A DNA stretch of 64,000 nucleotides from Williamsia limnetica (GCF_003217475.1 NZ_QJSP01000011.1:186001-250000); one strand, 5' to 3'. Positions 28,162-37,445 are shown, counted from the first letter of the stretch. Notes: generated from the letters alone by a model not told the origin. A program made the numbers and translations.

Positions 28162-29661
28162 TCGCTCGAGCAGCACGATCCCATTGTGCTCCCCGACTTC
28201 GCGATACTGACGGCCGTTCTCGATGTCCGCGAGGGCGTCCCGCACACCTTGCTGGCTGGTCGGGAACATGCCGTACGTGTTGATGTCGACCATGATCCAC
28301 TGCGGTATGGAACGATCCCGGTCGAGCCGCGGAAACAGTGTGACCTCGTGGTCGGACACCAATTGCGGGGCGATGTTGTTGGTGGCGGCCACCGACTCCC
28401 CGGCCGGTATCTGCTTCTCCAGCACCGCAACGCCTTGGGCTGCGGTTGCCGGAGTGTAGAAGTCGCGCTCGGCCAACCGGTGCAGCGGGCCGCCTGCGGT
28501 CAGCACCACTGCAATCACCGCAGCCCCCGCGGCGAAGCCGGTGAGCACCCGCCGCGAGGTGCCTCGCCGTCGCAGAGTCATCAGGGCGTCGATCATCGCG
28601 ACGAACATGACGGGCATCAGGATGGCGTCGTAGTGGTAGTCGTCGGACCAATAGAGGTGGTTGGTACTCCAGAACCGCCACGCGATGGTCGGGATCGCAA
28701 CCAGGGCGATCGGCGAACGAAGCGCGAGAAACACGGTGATCACCAGGAGCATGAACGCGGTCGAGGCCCGCGCGTCTCCTGCTGCGAAGCCGAGGACCAA
28801 CTCACGGACACCCTCGGCGGGTGATTCCGCGAACTTCGATCCGTATGAGTAGTCGGCGCTGCTGAACGCCGGGACGATCACTTTGGCCGCCAGCGCCGTC
28901 CACACAAGACCCCAGACCGCAGTGGCCGCGGCCCAGCGGTACGTCTGCGGTCCACAGCGCAACGCGACGACGGCCGCCAGCACGGCGACCGTCAGCCCCA
29001 GGTCTTCCTTGCAGAAAACCAACGGCAGGGCGTAGAGCAATGCCGCTCGCCAGCGTTGTTCCACCAGCGCCACCAGCGAGAAGGCCATGAGCGGTACCGC
29101 GAGCGCGATCTCGTGGAAGTCGAAGGCCAACGCGTACGCCACGCCCCAGGCCAGGCCGTAGGCGATCGCGATCAACACTCCGATCACGACGCCCAATTGC
29201 CTGGTGGCGAGCCGCACGATCGGGATCGCCGCCAGCGCGAACAGCAGCGCCTGGACCACCAGCAACGTGATGGGTGACGGGAACAATCGATACAACGGAC
29301 CGATGAGCGCGATCCACGGCTGGAAGTGATCGCCCATCAGGTTGATGTCGGTGCCCTCCAGTGGCACGATCGGCGCGTCGAAGCGGCTGTACGCTTTCAC
29401 CGCCTGGGTGAAGATCCCCAGGTCCCAGCCGGTGAACCCCAGCCGCTCGTAGCGCCTCACGGCATAGACGATGTACAGGGTCGCGGTGATCGCGAACGTC
29501 GCGAACGCCACCACCCAGGGCGCCTGCCACGACGACGGTTGCAGCGTCGCCGCAGCCCGTCGGCGCCAGCGGAGGATGCGACCGTCGACAGACGCCGAGT
29601 CCGCGGCGTCGGCGACGTCCGAAGTCAGGTCGTCCGAATCAGACACGGTGGGTGAAGCCAT
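28156..29661 (-). CDS. DUF2079 multi-pass membrane protein
   Basis: A 501-residue membrane protein with about ten hydrophobic helices between residues 48 and 400 and a soluble C-terminal domain. The loop GFTGWDLGIFTQAVKAYSRF followed by LMGDHFQPWIAL is the family hallmark and recalls glycosyltransferases of the GT-C fold; a Dol-P-type sugar transferase role is possible but not shown. It lies 93 bases downstream of dinB on the same strand. Confidence 0.82.
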   Translation of the reverse strand: MASPTVSDSDDLTSDVADAADSASVDGRILRWRRRAAATLQPSSWQAPWVVAFATFAITATLYIVYAVRRYERLGFTGWDLGIFTQAVKAYSRFDAPIVPLEGTDINLMGDHFQPWIALIGPLYRLFPSPITLLVVQALLFALAAIPIVRLATRQLGVVIGVLIAIAYGLAWGVAYALAFDFHEIALAVPLMAFSLVALVEQRWRAALLYALPLVFCKEDLGLTVAVLAAVVALRCGPQTYRWAAATAVWGLVWTALAAKVIVPAFSSADYSYGSKFAESPAEGVRELVLGFAAGDARASTAFMLLVITVFLALRSPIALVAIPTIAWRFWSTNHLYWSDDYHYDAILMPVMFVAMIDALMTLRRRGTSRRVLTGFAAGAAVIAVVLTAGGPLHRLAERDFYTPATAAQGVAVLEKQIPAGESVAATNNIAPQLVSDHEVTLFPRLDRDRSIPQWIMVDINTYGMFPTSQQGVRDALADIENGRQYREVGEHNGIVLLERR

Positions 29662-29754
29662 CTAGACACCGTAGCGAAGACTTCACGAGCCCTCTACCTG
29701 CAGATTCGAACAGCGGTACCCGCCGCCCCCTATGTCGTCACGTGTCGGCTGGGG

Positions 29755-30972
29755 TCAATCGGGCAGCATCGGCACCGACATCCCCGCGTCGCGGCCGAGC
29801 AGTACCGCCCGGGTCACCGACGCTGCGCCGAAGCGGTCGCGCAGACCGTCGATGGTGATGTCGAGCTTCTCCTGGCGGTGCTCCTCGAACGGCAACGCCA
29901 TCTGAATGGAGCCGTTGTTGTCGAGGTTGGTCAGGGACAGCCCGACCAACGTGCAGCCCTTGTCTCGGATGATCGGCATCGCGTCGGCGAGAAGTCCGCG
30001 GGCCGCAGTCATCAGCACCTGCGTGCCATCGGTCGGTTCGTAGAGGGTCCGCGAGCGGGTGGCCCGGGTGAAGTCGTCGAACCGAAGCCGCAGGACGAGG
30101 GTGCGGCACACCCTTTCCGCTGCGCGAAGCCGCTTGCCGAGCCGGTCGACGATGGCCACCATCGTCGCCTCCAGGTCTTCCTGGGACTTGGGCCGGCGTC
30201 CCAAGGCGCGCTGTGACCCGATCGAACGCCGTCGCTTGCCTCCCTCGACGGGGCGCGGATCTCGCGCGAGGGCCAGCGCGTAGAGGTGGCGTCCGGCGCC
30301 TCGCCCCAGCAGTGAACCCAGCGACACCTCGCCGACCGCGGCCAGATCACCGACGGTGTTCAGTCCCGCGTCCCTCAACTTGCCCGACGTGACGACACCG
30401 ACGCCCCACAATCGCTCTACGGGCAGTGGATGCAGAAAGGACAACTCGTTGTCGGGCGGAACCTCGAGCAACCCATCCGGTTTACCGACCGCGCTGGCCA
30501 CTTTGGCGAGGAACTTCGTCCGCGCGATGCCCACGGTGATCGGCAGCCCCACGTCCACGCGGACCTGCTCGCGCAGCCTCGCACCGATCTCGAGCGGGGT
30601 TCCGCTGACCCGGTACAAGCCGCCGACGTCGAGGAACGCCTCATCGATCGAGATGCCCTCGACGAGCGGCGTGGTGTCATGGAAGATCTCGAAGACAGCG
30701 CGACTGGCCTCGGTGTACACATCGAATCGAGGCGGCATCACCACTGCCTCTGGGCAGAGTCTGCGAGCGTCGCGACCATTCATGGGAGTCCGGACACCGC
30801 AGGCCTTGGCCTCATAACTCGCAGCAAGGACCACTCCACCGCCGACGATCACAGGCCGTCCGCGCAACTCCGGGTGATCCCGCTGCTCGACCGAGGCATA
30901 GAAGGAGTCGAGATCAGCGTGCAGGATGCTCGCCTGCATTCTCGGCTCCAGCAGCTCTTCGGACACGAACAC
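29755..30972 (-). CDS. dinB: DNA polymerase IV (DinB1 type)
   Basis: A 405-residue Y-family translesion polymerase. Catalytic acidic motifs are HADLDSFYASVEQ (about residues 19-31) and EGISIDEAFLDV (about 105-116). A clamp-binding-like QMALPF lies near residue 368. The N-terminus MFVSEE...ASILHADLDSF matches mycobacterial DinB1. The GTG start at 30972 lies inside a palindrome CGAACACATGTTCG that matches the actinobacterial SOS box. This would allow LexA to cover the start site of a leaderless message. A second start at 30939 would remove the family N-terminus and is less likely. Confidence 0.92.
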   Translation of the reverse strand: MFVSEELLEPRMQASILHADLDSFYASVEQRDHPELRGRPVIVGGGVVLAASYEAKACGVRTPMNGRDARRLCPEAVVMPPRFDVYTEASRAVFEIFHDTTPLVEGISIDEAFLDVGGLYRVSGTPLEIGARLREQVRVDVGLPITVGIARTKFLAKVASAVGKPDGLLEVPPDNELSFLHPLPVERLWGVGVVTSGKLRDAGLNTVGDLAAVGEVSLGSLLGRGAGRHLYALALARDPRPVEGGKRRRSIGSQRALGRRPKSQEDLEATMVAIVDRLGKRLRAAERVCRTLVLRLRFDDFTRATRSRTLYEPTDGTQVLMTAARGLLADAMPIIRDKGCTLVGLSLTNLDNNGSIQMALPFEEHRQEKLDITIDGLRDRFGAASVTRAVLLGRDAGMSVPMLPD

Positions 30973-30979
30973 ATGTTCG
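30966..30979 (-). promoter_or_regulatory. LexA (SOS) box overlapping the dinB start codon
   Basis: CGAACACATGTTCG is a perfect palindrome around the centre ACAT and matches the mycobacterial/bacillar SOS box (CGAAC N4 GTTCG). It covers bases -7 to +7 relative to the first base of the GTG start. Confidence 0.7.
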
Positions 30980-31006
30980 CACGATGGTCCGACAGCAGGC
31001 GACCTT

Positions 31007-31828
31007 CTATCTGCGGCGCTCCAGCAGGGCCGAGATCAGCAGGCCGATCGCGGCCAGCGCAACGCCCGCTCCGACGGCGATCAGCCCGACGTTCTGCATG
31101 TTGTCGACCACCTTGTCGACCATCAGGTCTGCGACCTCGCGCGCAGACCCCTCTGCGCCACCGACCTCATCCTGCGCTCGGCGACGAGCCCATTCGCCCA
31201 GCAACCAGGTGAGGACCCCGCCGATGACGATGCCGAAACCCACGGCCAGCAGCACCAGTCCACGACGACGCGCGAAGATCAGCGCGCCGAGGGTGGCGAC
31301 GATCGCCGCGATCACCGCACCGAAGGCGATGTAGCCGATCTGGTCACCGAGCTGGTGATAGCGGCCCGCCTCGAGCCCCGCCTGCGCGGAGTCGCTCAAG
31401 GGAACCTCGATGGGCCCTTCGACCTGGATCGCGCCGAGCCCCTGCTCGGACAACACCCGGTTCACCATCGGGGTGAGGTCGAGGGACATGACCCGGCCCG
31501 CGTCCTCGGGGGTGGCCTCTTTGAACAACCAGTCGTGCTGCTGGTTCATCACCTCGGCGAAGTCTTTCGGGAACTCACCACCCCGGGTGTAGGCGTCGGC
31601 CAGCGGTTGCACCAGCGCCGAGGGCACCAGCGGAGCGGCCATCCCCACCTGCGAGGTGATCTCGTCGGCGATCAGTTGCTGCACCTGCGCATAGTCTGCG
31701 AGAGGCGCAACGGTCTCAGAGAATCCATCGCGATCGACCACGCGCTCGTTCACCCAGAACGCGGGCACGGCGATGGCCGCCCCGACGATGGCGACGAGGC
31801 ACAACACGGCAGTCAGGAATGAACGCAC
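31007..31828 (-). CDS. Membrane protein of unknown function
   Basis: A 273-residue protein with one hydrophobic segment at residues 5-25 (uncleaved signal or anchor), an external region of about 125 residues, two helices between residues 160 and 210, and a last helix before the basic end LLERRR. The external part is rich in short hydrophobic and acidic helices (FSETVAPLADYAQVQQLIADEI). No family is recognised with confidence. It lies upstream of dinB on the same strand, 35 bases away. Confidence 0.7.
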   Translation of the reverse strand: MRSFLTAVLCLVAIVGAAIAVPAFWVNERVVDRDGFSETVAPLADYAQVQQLIADEITSQVGMAAPLVPSALVQPLADAYTRGGEFPKDFAEVMNQQHDWLFKEATPEDAGRVMSLDLTPMVNRVLSEQGLGAIQVEGPIEVPLSDSAQAGLEAGRYHQLGDQIGYIAFGAVIAAIVATLGALIFARRRGLVLLAVGFGIVIGGVLTWLLGEWARRRAQDEVGGAEGSAREVADLMVDKVVDNMQNVGLIAVGAGVALAAIGLLISALLERRR

Positions 31829-31871
31829 CGGCCCAGGCTACCGATCCGCGACCCGCGGATGGCGCAGGTGG

Positions 31872-32840
31872 CTATTCACCGGCGAGGTCACGTGCCCGGC
31901 CGACGATGAGCGGATCCGGCTCACCGACGACGCTCTCGTCCTTGTTGTCGTAGTCGAAGAGGTTCAGCACGTGACGCATCGCGTTGAGCCGCGCACGCTT
32001 CTTGTCGTTGCTCTTCACCACCGTCCATGGCGCATGGTCGGTGTCGGTGAAGGTGAACATCTCTTCTTTCGCCGCCGTGTAGCGGTCCCACTTGTCGAGC
32101 GAGGCAAGGTCCATCGGCGAGAGCTTCCACTGCCGCACCGGATCGACCTGGCGGATCGCGAACCGGGTGCGCTGCTCCAGCGGACTCACCGAGAACCAGA
32201 ACTTGGTGAGGCTGATGCCGTCATCCACCAGCATCTGTTCGAACAACGGGGCCTGACGGACGAACGTCGCATGCTGTTCCTCGGTCGCAAACCCCATGAC
32301 GCGCTCGACGCCGGTGCGGTTGTACCAGGAGCGGTCGAACATGACTATCTCGCCGGCGGCCGGGAAGTGCTGGACGTACCGCTGGAAGTACCACTCGGTG
32401 GACTCCCGTTCGCTGGGTTTCTCGAGCGCCACCACCCGTGCGCCGCGAGGATTGAGGTGCTCCATGAACCGCTTGATCGTGCCGCCCTTGCCCGCCGCGT
32501 CGCGGCCTTCGAAGACCATGATGTGGCGACGCTTCGTGGCTTTGATCCATTGCTGCAGTTTCAGCAGTTCGATCTGCAGCAGTCGCTTGTCGAGCTCGTA
32601 CTCGTCGCGGCTGAGCCGCTCGTCGTACGGGTAGTCCTCGCGCCAGGTGTCGATGACATTGCGGCCGGGAAGGGTCAACAGTCGCGGGTCATCGTCGTCG
32701 CGGTCGTCCACCAGGAACTGGGTGGTGTCGGCAAGGTCGACGATGTGCTGCAGGGCTTCGCGCCCGGCGACCACACTGAAGTCCGGACCGATGTCGGGAT
32801 GGTCGGGACCAAAATCTGAAAGGCGCAGGATCTCGTTCAC
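31872..32840 (-). CDS. ppk2: Polyphosphate kinase 2
   Basis: A 322-residue PPK2 enzyme. Walker A is FEGRDAAGKGGTIKR (about residue 107), Walker B-like VMFDRSWYNR (about 170), and the lid and polyphosphate-contact region FRRxDP-like stretch is RQVDPVRQWKLSPMD. PPK2 enzymes phosphorylate nucleoside mono- or diphosphates with polyphosphate; the single domain suggests class I. The start MNEILRLSD is a plain ATG at 32840. It acts in the cytoplasm, and the neighbouring genes give no pathway hint. Confidence 0.93.
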   Translation of the reverse strand: MNEILRLSDFGPDHPDIGPDFSVVAGREALQHIVDLADTTQFLVDDRDDDDPRLLTLPGRNVIDTWREDYPYDERLSRDEYELDKRLLQIELLKLQQWIKATKRRHIMVFEGRDAAGKGGTIKRFMEHLNPRGARVVALEKPSERESTEWYFQRYVQHFPAAGEIVMFDRSWYNRTGVERVMGFATEEQHATFVRQAPLFEQMLVDDGISLTKFWFSVSPLEQRTRFAIRQVDPVRQWKLSPMDLASLDKWDRYTAAKEEMFTFTDTDHAPWTVVKSNDKKRARLNAMRHVLNLFDYDNKDESVVGEPDPLIVGRARDLAGE

Positions 32841-32965
32841 TGATCAAACCTAAACGTTGCGAGCGTAGAGCACATGGACTGCAGGTTAACGCGGGTCCAG
32901 CCCGCTCGCACGCAGGACAGCACGAAGGGCGACACCGTCAGCGGCGCCGCCCTCCGTATGGAAGT

Positions 32966-32992
32966 GCGGGGGTTTTTGGTGTGCGCCCCCGC
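32966..32992 (-). terminator. Hairpin downstream of the exported-protein gene
   Basis: GCGGGGG pairs with CCCCCGC around a 13-base loop, just past the stop at 32999 on the minus strand. Confidence 0.5.
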
Positions 32993-32998
32993 CCTGAG

Positions 32999-33568
32999 TT
33001 ATTGAGGTCTCGGTGTCGAGAGCCAGATACCACCAGAGCCGATGCAGGCCTGGCCGGTGTTGGTGTCGACCGCGGCGGCGAAGCTGCCGGTGCACTGGGC
33101 ACCGTACTGGCCGGAGTATGCGGTGCCACCCCAGCCCGCGACCGCGAGCGACGTGCCACCCTGCCTGGCCTGGGTGATCGCGAGGCCACCGGGACCGGTG
33201 GTCACCGAATAGCCCGTACCGCCGGACACCGCCCCCGACAGAGCTGCCGTTCCGGGTTGCAGATTGATCGCGGTGGCGTTGCCGCCGGTGTTCGCTGACG
33301 CCACCGCTGTGCCCTTGCGGCTGTGGTCTTCGGCGCGGGCAGTGCTACCCGGCCCGGCCTTCGCCCCGCACCCGCCGTGGCCGTCTGTCCGAATTACGTT
33401 GTGTCCGTTGGCTGCCGTGCAGGTCAACGGATCCGCCGAGGCGATCCCTCCGCCGGCGAGACCGGCAAGGGCCAGCGCTCCTGTCCCGACGAGACCGACA
33501 ACCGCGACCCGGACCGCGGTCCGCTGACGCCTACGAAACACCTTGCTGATGAACAAACTTGGTCCCAT
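32999..33568 (-). CDS. Small exported protein, Gly/Ala/Thr-rich
   Basis: A 189-residue protein starting MGPSLFISKVFRRRQRT, with a basic head, a hydrophobic core and a signal peptidase site after GIASA. The mature part has four cysteines (TCTA, GCGA, QCTG, ACIG) and glycine-rich repeats such as GGTGYSV and GGTAYSG, suggesting a beta-rich disulfide-bonded domain. It resembles a Gordonia/Rhodococcus family of unknown function (DUF6764-like). The start lacks a clear ribosome binding site; a longer frame upstream has no better signal. Confidence 0.65.
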   Translation of the reverse strand: MGPSLFISKVFRRRQRTAVRVAVVGLVGTGALALAGLAGGGIASADPLTCTAANGHNVIRTDGHGGCGAKAGPGSTARAEDHSRKGTAVASANTGGNATAINLQPGTAALSGAVSGGTGYSVTTGPGGLAITQARQGGTSLAVAGWGGTAYSGQYGAQCTGSFAAAVDTNTGQACIGSGGIWLSTPRPQ

Positions 33569-33908
33569 CGAGATAGAAATGTGCAATGTCCCCCGCGCCC
33601 GACGAACCGGACCGATTCCGGCCGACGATTCCTCGAGCACCGCGCCACCCGTGTCCCCAGCGGCCGCTCAGGAGTGAGCGTACTCCCGCCGACGGCCTCC
33701 GTGCCGCCGATCCATTGCATCGGTCCGGTCACGAAATCGCGCCCGAGCGAGCGTTCCGTACGGAGCGGTCAAAACTGTTGCCGGAAAGCCCAATTGCGTT
33801 GCCCACTCACACCGGTCACAGCGTCAGGCAGTCGACGATCTGCGACACCGGTGTCCACACCTTTCCAACCCGTCTCAGGATGAGGCCCGTCCGGTGTACT
33901 TTTTCTCC
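33569..33908. other. Intergenic region with no gene seen
   Basis: These 340 bases separate two divergent genes. The open frames here have no start signal or family resemblance. TACTTT at 33896-33901 could be the -10 box of a leaderless promoter for the SRPBCC gene. Confidence 0.4.
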
Positions 33909-34346
33909 ATGCCTGTCAATGCAAAGACCGAATTCGATATCGATGCACCCCCTGCGGTCATCATGGAAATCCTCATGGATGTCGAGGCGCTCCCCGACTG
34001 GTCCGGCCCCCACAAGAAGGCCGAGATCGTCGACGAACACGAAGATGGCTCACCCAAGACGGTGAAACTCGAACTCCAGGCGGTGGGCATGACCGACCAC
34101 CAGCTACTCAATTACACCTGGACCGAGAACACCTGCACGTGGGACCTCATCGAGGCCGATCAACTCTCACACCAGCACGGCCAGTACACCGTGACGGCCA
34201 AGGGCAAGGGCTCGCACATCGCCTTCGAACTGGAGGTGGACCTGAAGATCAAACTCCCCGGGCTCATCGTCAAACAGGCTCAGAAGACCGCGCTCAACAC
34301 AGCACAGAAGGGCCTGAAGGAAGAGGCCAAACGCCGGCTCGCGTAA
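33909..34346 (+). CDS. SRPBCC (polyketide cyclase/START-like) family protein
   Basis: A 145-residue helix-grip protein that would bind a lipid or other hydrophobic molecule. It begins VNAKTEFDIDAPPAVIMEILMDVEALPDWS, the classic first strand and helices of the fold, and ends in a long Lys/Gln/Ala helix (LIVKQAQKTALNTAQKGLKEEAKRRL). Ligand and partner are unknown. The ATG at 33909 gives the family N-terminus; the GTG 15 bases upstream is less likely. Confidence 0.8.
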   Translation: MPVNAKTEFDIDAPPAVIMEILMDVEALPDWSGPHKKAEIVDEHEDGSPKTVKLELQAVGMTDHQLLNYTWTENTCTWDLIEADQLSHQHGQYTVTAKGKGSHIAFELEVDLKIKLPGLIVKQAQKTALNTAQKGLKEEAKRRLA

Positions 34347-34364
34347 GCCTGCCGACGACTGCGA

Positions 34365-34586
34365 CTACTTCGCCATCCAGAGCCGCCGCCGGACGACGCT
34401 GCGCATCTTGTCGACCGCGACAGGTGACAGGGTCTCCGGCGGTTCGGTCTCGAGCAGATCGTTGATCTTGATGAAGTAGTCGCGATCGGACATACCGAAC
34501 CGCTCGTGAATCTGCTGCGACGGTCCACCGCCCAGCGGGTACCAACGGACCTCGAAATCCAGTAGTTCCTGTGCTTCCGGTGACAT
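34365..34586 (-). CDS. DUF3263 protein
   Basis: A 73-residue actinobacterial protein. The pattern LLDFEVRWYPLGGGPSQQIHERFGMSDRDYFIKIN resembles a small helix-turn-helix and defines the DUF3263 family, whose role is unknown; DNA binding is a fair guess. The start is fixed by an excellent ribosome site GAAGGGGG five bases before the ATG; the longer frame would skip it. Confidence 0.8.
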   Translation of the reverse strand: MSPEAQELLDFEVRWYPLGGGPSQQIHERFGMSDRDYFIKINDLLETEPPETLSPVAVDKMRSVVRRRLWMAK

Positions 34587-34831
34587 GGCAACCCCCTTCG
34601 GGCAAGTGTCTGACGCCACCTACAGTAGCGCGCCGCAACGTCGTTGCCGCCAATTGAAATCAAGGCAATCCCAGAGCCGGACGTTTCGTCCGAATTTGGA
34701 CGATTGTCACGAGTGCCGGTGCGCCAGTTGGCCGGCCGCTCGGTGTCCGACGCTCAGACCGTCGTTGCTGCGGCGCACCCACGTCCGTTCCTCACCGGAG
34801 GAAGTCGCAGATCCTCCGGTTTCGGGAGCGA

Positions 34832-35272
34832 TCACACCGGGTCTGACACCTGCCCGTACAGGTGGTCGGCGTGGAGCCGGATCACGAGTCGTTGATCAGC
34901 GACCAGCGCACGAGCGTAGTCGTCCCAATCGGGATGTTCGCCGAGGATGTCGCGATAGACGTCGATGAGCTCCGAGACCGTGTCATCGTCCTGCGTCTGC
35001 GCTGCGACCGGGCTGAGCTCCACCCGGCCTTCGGCAACCACGTACGACCAGCCGTCGGCACTACTGACGTGAATGCTGGCCCGCGGGTCACGACGAAGGT
35101 TCGCCACCTTCGCACGACTGGCCGTCACCGAAATACGGAACAGCCGTTCGCGTGGATCGAACGAGTAACTGATCGTCGACAGCTGCGGTACGCCGCTGCG
35201 CCGGATGGTGGCCAGGGTGCCGCGAGTGTGTTCGGTGACGAATTCGATGAGAGCAGCGTCTTCGGTGGACAT
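34832..35272 (-). CDS. PPOX-class F420- or FMN-dependent enzyme
   Basis: A 146-residue split-barrel flavin-fold protein. The family front is FVTEHTRGTLATIRRSGVPQLSTISYSFD, and the cofactor phosphate contact is in RAKVANLRRDPRASIHV. Relatives such as Rv1155 use coenzyme F420 or bind pyridoxamine phosphate; which applies here is unclear. It stands alone. Confidence 0.85.
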   Translation of the reverse strand: MSTEDAALIEFVTEHTRGTLATIRRSGVPQLSTISYSFDPRERLFRISVTASRAKVANLRRDPRASIHVSSADGWSYVVAEGRVELSPVAAQTQDDDTVSELIDVYRDILGEHPDWDDYARALVADQRLVIRLHADHLYGQVSDPV

Positions 35273-35402
35273 GATCCGACTATCGCGGTGCCGGCACAGC
35301 TTGGCAAGCTCGGACGACCCCGGACCAAAATCAACTTGACCGCAACCATTCTCGAACCCGGTACGCCCGTCCTACTCTGACCGACAGATGTCCACTTCAC
35401 CA

Positions 35403-35461
35403 CCGGGTCGAGCTCCGTCTCCACCTACCGGGTCGAGCTCCGTCTCCACCTACCGGGTCGG
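35403..35461 (+). repeat. Tandem 25-bp repeat upstream of the flavoprotein gene
   Basis: Two identical 25-base units (CCGGGTCGAGCTCCGTCTCC plus ACCTA) are followed by a third start CCGGGTCGG. The array ends 30 bases before the GTG start at 35491, a position suited to a regulator site. Confidence 0.8.
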
Positions 35462-35490
35462 TGGGCCACCCACCTCGTCAGGAGAACCCC

Positions 35491-37107
35491 GTGCCCGCAC
35501 CACTGGAGCTGTCCACCGATGTCCTCGTGGTCGGCGGCGGCCCCGCCGCCACCTGGGCAGCCCTGCATGCCCGCGGGAATGGTGCGGACGTGGTCCTCGT
35601 CGACAAAGGCTACTGCGGGACCAGCGGCGCAACGGCGCCGTCGGGTACCGGGGTCTGGTACGTCGCGCCCGACCCGGACAAGCGCGCCGCCGCCAAGGCG
35701 AACAGGGAGACGCTCGGCGGCCATCTCGCCGACCATCACTGGATGGATCGGGTTCTCGCGCAGACGTTCACAAACATGGAACGACTCGGCACAGAGGGTC
35801 GCTACCCGTTTCCGGTCGACCCGGCCACCGGAGCCCAGAACCGGACCGGAGTGCAGGGCCCCGAATACATGCGCCGGATGCGGGCCTGGATTCAGCGGGC
35901 AGGGGTGCGGGTCCTCGACCATTCGCCCGCCCTGGAACTGCTCGTCGAAACCGATGGCTCCGTCCGCGGCGCCGCCGGATACCAGCGACACGAGAATCGC
36001 GACTACACGATTCTCGCCGGCGCGGTGGTGCTCGCCAGTGGTGGGTGCGCTTTCCTATCCAGAGCACTCGGCACCAACGTCAACACGGGCGACGGCGCGC
36101 TCATGGCTGCGGAAGTCGGGGCCGAGTTCTCGGGTATGGAGTTCTCCAACGCCTACGGGATCGTTCCGGCCGGATCGACGGTGACCAAGACGGCTTACTA
36201 CGGCTATGCCACGTTCTTCCACGGTGACGGCCGGGTGGTCGAAGGAGCCGGTTCCACCAAGGGCCGCTCGGTGATCGCCCGGACCCTGTTGCAGGAAAAG
36301 GTCTTTGCGCAACTGGACCGGGCGACTCCGGAAGTGCAACAGCAGATGCGGATGGGGCAACCCAACTTTTTCTTGCAATTCGACCGTCGCGGTATCAACC
36401 CGTTCACCGACAGGTTCGAGGTAAACCTCTTGGCCGAGGGCACGGTCCGGGGAACCGGCGGTATCAACGTCGTCGACGACAGCTGCGCGACGACTGTGCC
36501 CGGACTGTACGCAGCCGGCGACGCCGCCACCCGTGAGCGTATCTGCGGAGGTTTCACCGGTGGGGGCAGCCACAATTCGGCATGGGCGATGTCATCGGGC
36601 ACCTGGGCCGGCGCCGGCGCGGCACGTCATGCCCTGCAGGCAGGACGAGTGGCGTCGGTCGATGTCATCGGGGCCGGCCGAGCCGGATTGCGTCCAGAGG
36701 GCAGGCGTGTACTGGGCGCAGAGGACGTGGTCGCAGCTGCCCAGGCCCAGCTTCTGCCCTTCGACAAGAATTATCTGCGCAGCGGGGACCGGTTGGTCGC
36801 GGCGGCCGACGAACTCGACCACCTCTGGCTCGAGCTCTCCGCCGGATTGGCACCCGTCGGAGGTATCGAACGGATCCGTTCTCGTCAGGCTGCCGCCATG
36901 ACCGCAGTCGGTCGCTGGATGTATCGATCGGCGTTGTTCCGCACAGAATCCCGCGGCATGAGTAAACGCGATGATCATCCCGAACTGGATCCGGGACAGC
37001 ACCACCACATCCTCACCGGCGGACTCGACAGGGTGTGGACGGACACCACTCGAACGTCGCTCGGATCCACCTCCGCTGAAATAGCCCTGTCGGCGCGCGC
37101 ATCATGA
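35491..37107 (+). CDS. FAD-dependent oxidoreductase, fumarate reductase/APS reductase alpha-like
   Basis: A 538-residue flavoprotein of the succinate dehydrogenase/fumarate reductase/AprA superfamily. The dinucleotide-binding front is DVLVVGGGPAATWAAL (residues about 9-24) with VVLVDKGYCGTSGAT; the FAD end is VPGLYAAGDAATRERICGGFTGGGSHN. GTG start chosen because GGAG lies seven bases upstream. A two-cluster ferredoxin gene overlaps its stop by four bases, so the pair should form an AprAB-like complex: FAD subunit plus iron-sulfur subunit. The substrate is not known. Nearby flavin monooxygenases fit sulfur or sulfonate metabolism, but this is only suggestive. Confidence 0.85.
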   Translation: MPAPLELSTDVLVVGGGPAATWAALHARGNGADVVLVDKGYCGTSGATAPSGTGVWYVAPDPDKRAAAKANRETLGGHLADHHWMDRVLAQTFTNMERLGTEGRYPFPVDPATGAQNRTGVQGPEYMRRMRAWIQRAGVRVLDHSPALELLVETDGSVRGAAGYQRHENRDYTILAGAVVLASGGCAFLSRALGTNVNTGDGALMAAEVGAEFSGMEFSNAYGIVPAGSTVTKTAYYGYATFFHGDGRVVEGAGSTKGRSVIARTLLQEKVFAQLDRATPEVQQQMRMGQPNFFLQFDRRGINPFTDRFEVNLLAEGTVRGTGGINVVDDSCATTVPGLYAAGDAATRERICGGFTGGGSHNSAWAMSSGTWAGAGAARHALQAGRVASVDVIGAGRAGLRPEGRRVLGAEDVVAAAQAQLLPFDKNYLRSGDRLVAAADELDHLWLELSAGLAPVGGIERIRSRQAAAMTAVGRWMYRSALFRTESRGMSKRDDHPELDPGQHHHILTGGLDRVWTDTTRTSLGSTSAEIALSARAS

Positions 37108-37445
37108 TCGAACTGGTACTGGGCCAGGCCTGCATCGGATGCGACAAGTGCATCGAGGCCTGCCCGACCGACGTGTTCGAACGGGGAACGGACGGCATCC
37201 CCGAGATCGCCCGGCAGAGTGACTGCCAGACCTGTTTCATGTGCGAGGCCTACTGCCCTGCCGATGCGCTGTACGTATCTCCGGAATCGACACCGCTGAG
37301 TGATCGCTCCGTCCTCGACGACGCCGCCGTGGGCTCCTACCGAGAAAAGCTCGGCTGGGGCAAGGGCCGCACCGTGGGCAGTCTCCTCGCGGTCGGGCCC
37401 GCCATCCCGCACGACGGTCAACCGCCTCGACTCCCCGCCGGCTGA
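37104..37445 (+). CDS. Two-cluster 4Fe-4S ferredoxin, partner of the flavoprotein
   Basis: A 113-residue iron-sulfur protein. The first cluster motif is CIGCDKCIEACP (residues 10-21) and the second is CQTCFMCEAYCP (about 41-52), a standard bacterial ferredoxin pair. The C-terminal 60 residues form an extension like that of AprB, which wraps around the flavoprotein. Its ATG overlaps the flavoprotein stop (ATGA), so the subunits are made together. It would pass electrons to or from the FAD. Confidence 0.9.
   Translation: MIELVLGQACIGCDKCIEACPTDVFERGTDGIPEIARQSDCQTCFMCEAYCPADALYVSPESTPLSDRSVLDDAAVGSYREKLGWGKGRTVGSLLAVGPAIPHDGQPPRLPAG

Noticed and set aside
31007-31812. Plus-strand frames opposite the membrane protein gene
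   Set aside because: They are Arg/His/Asp-rich antisense shadows typical of high-GC genes.
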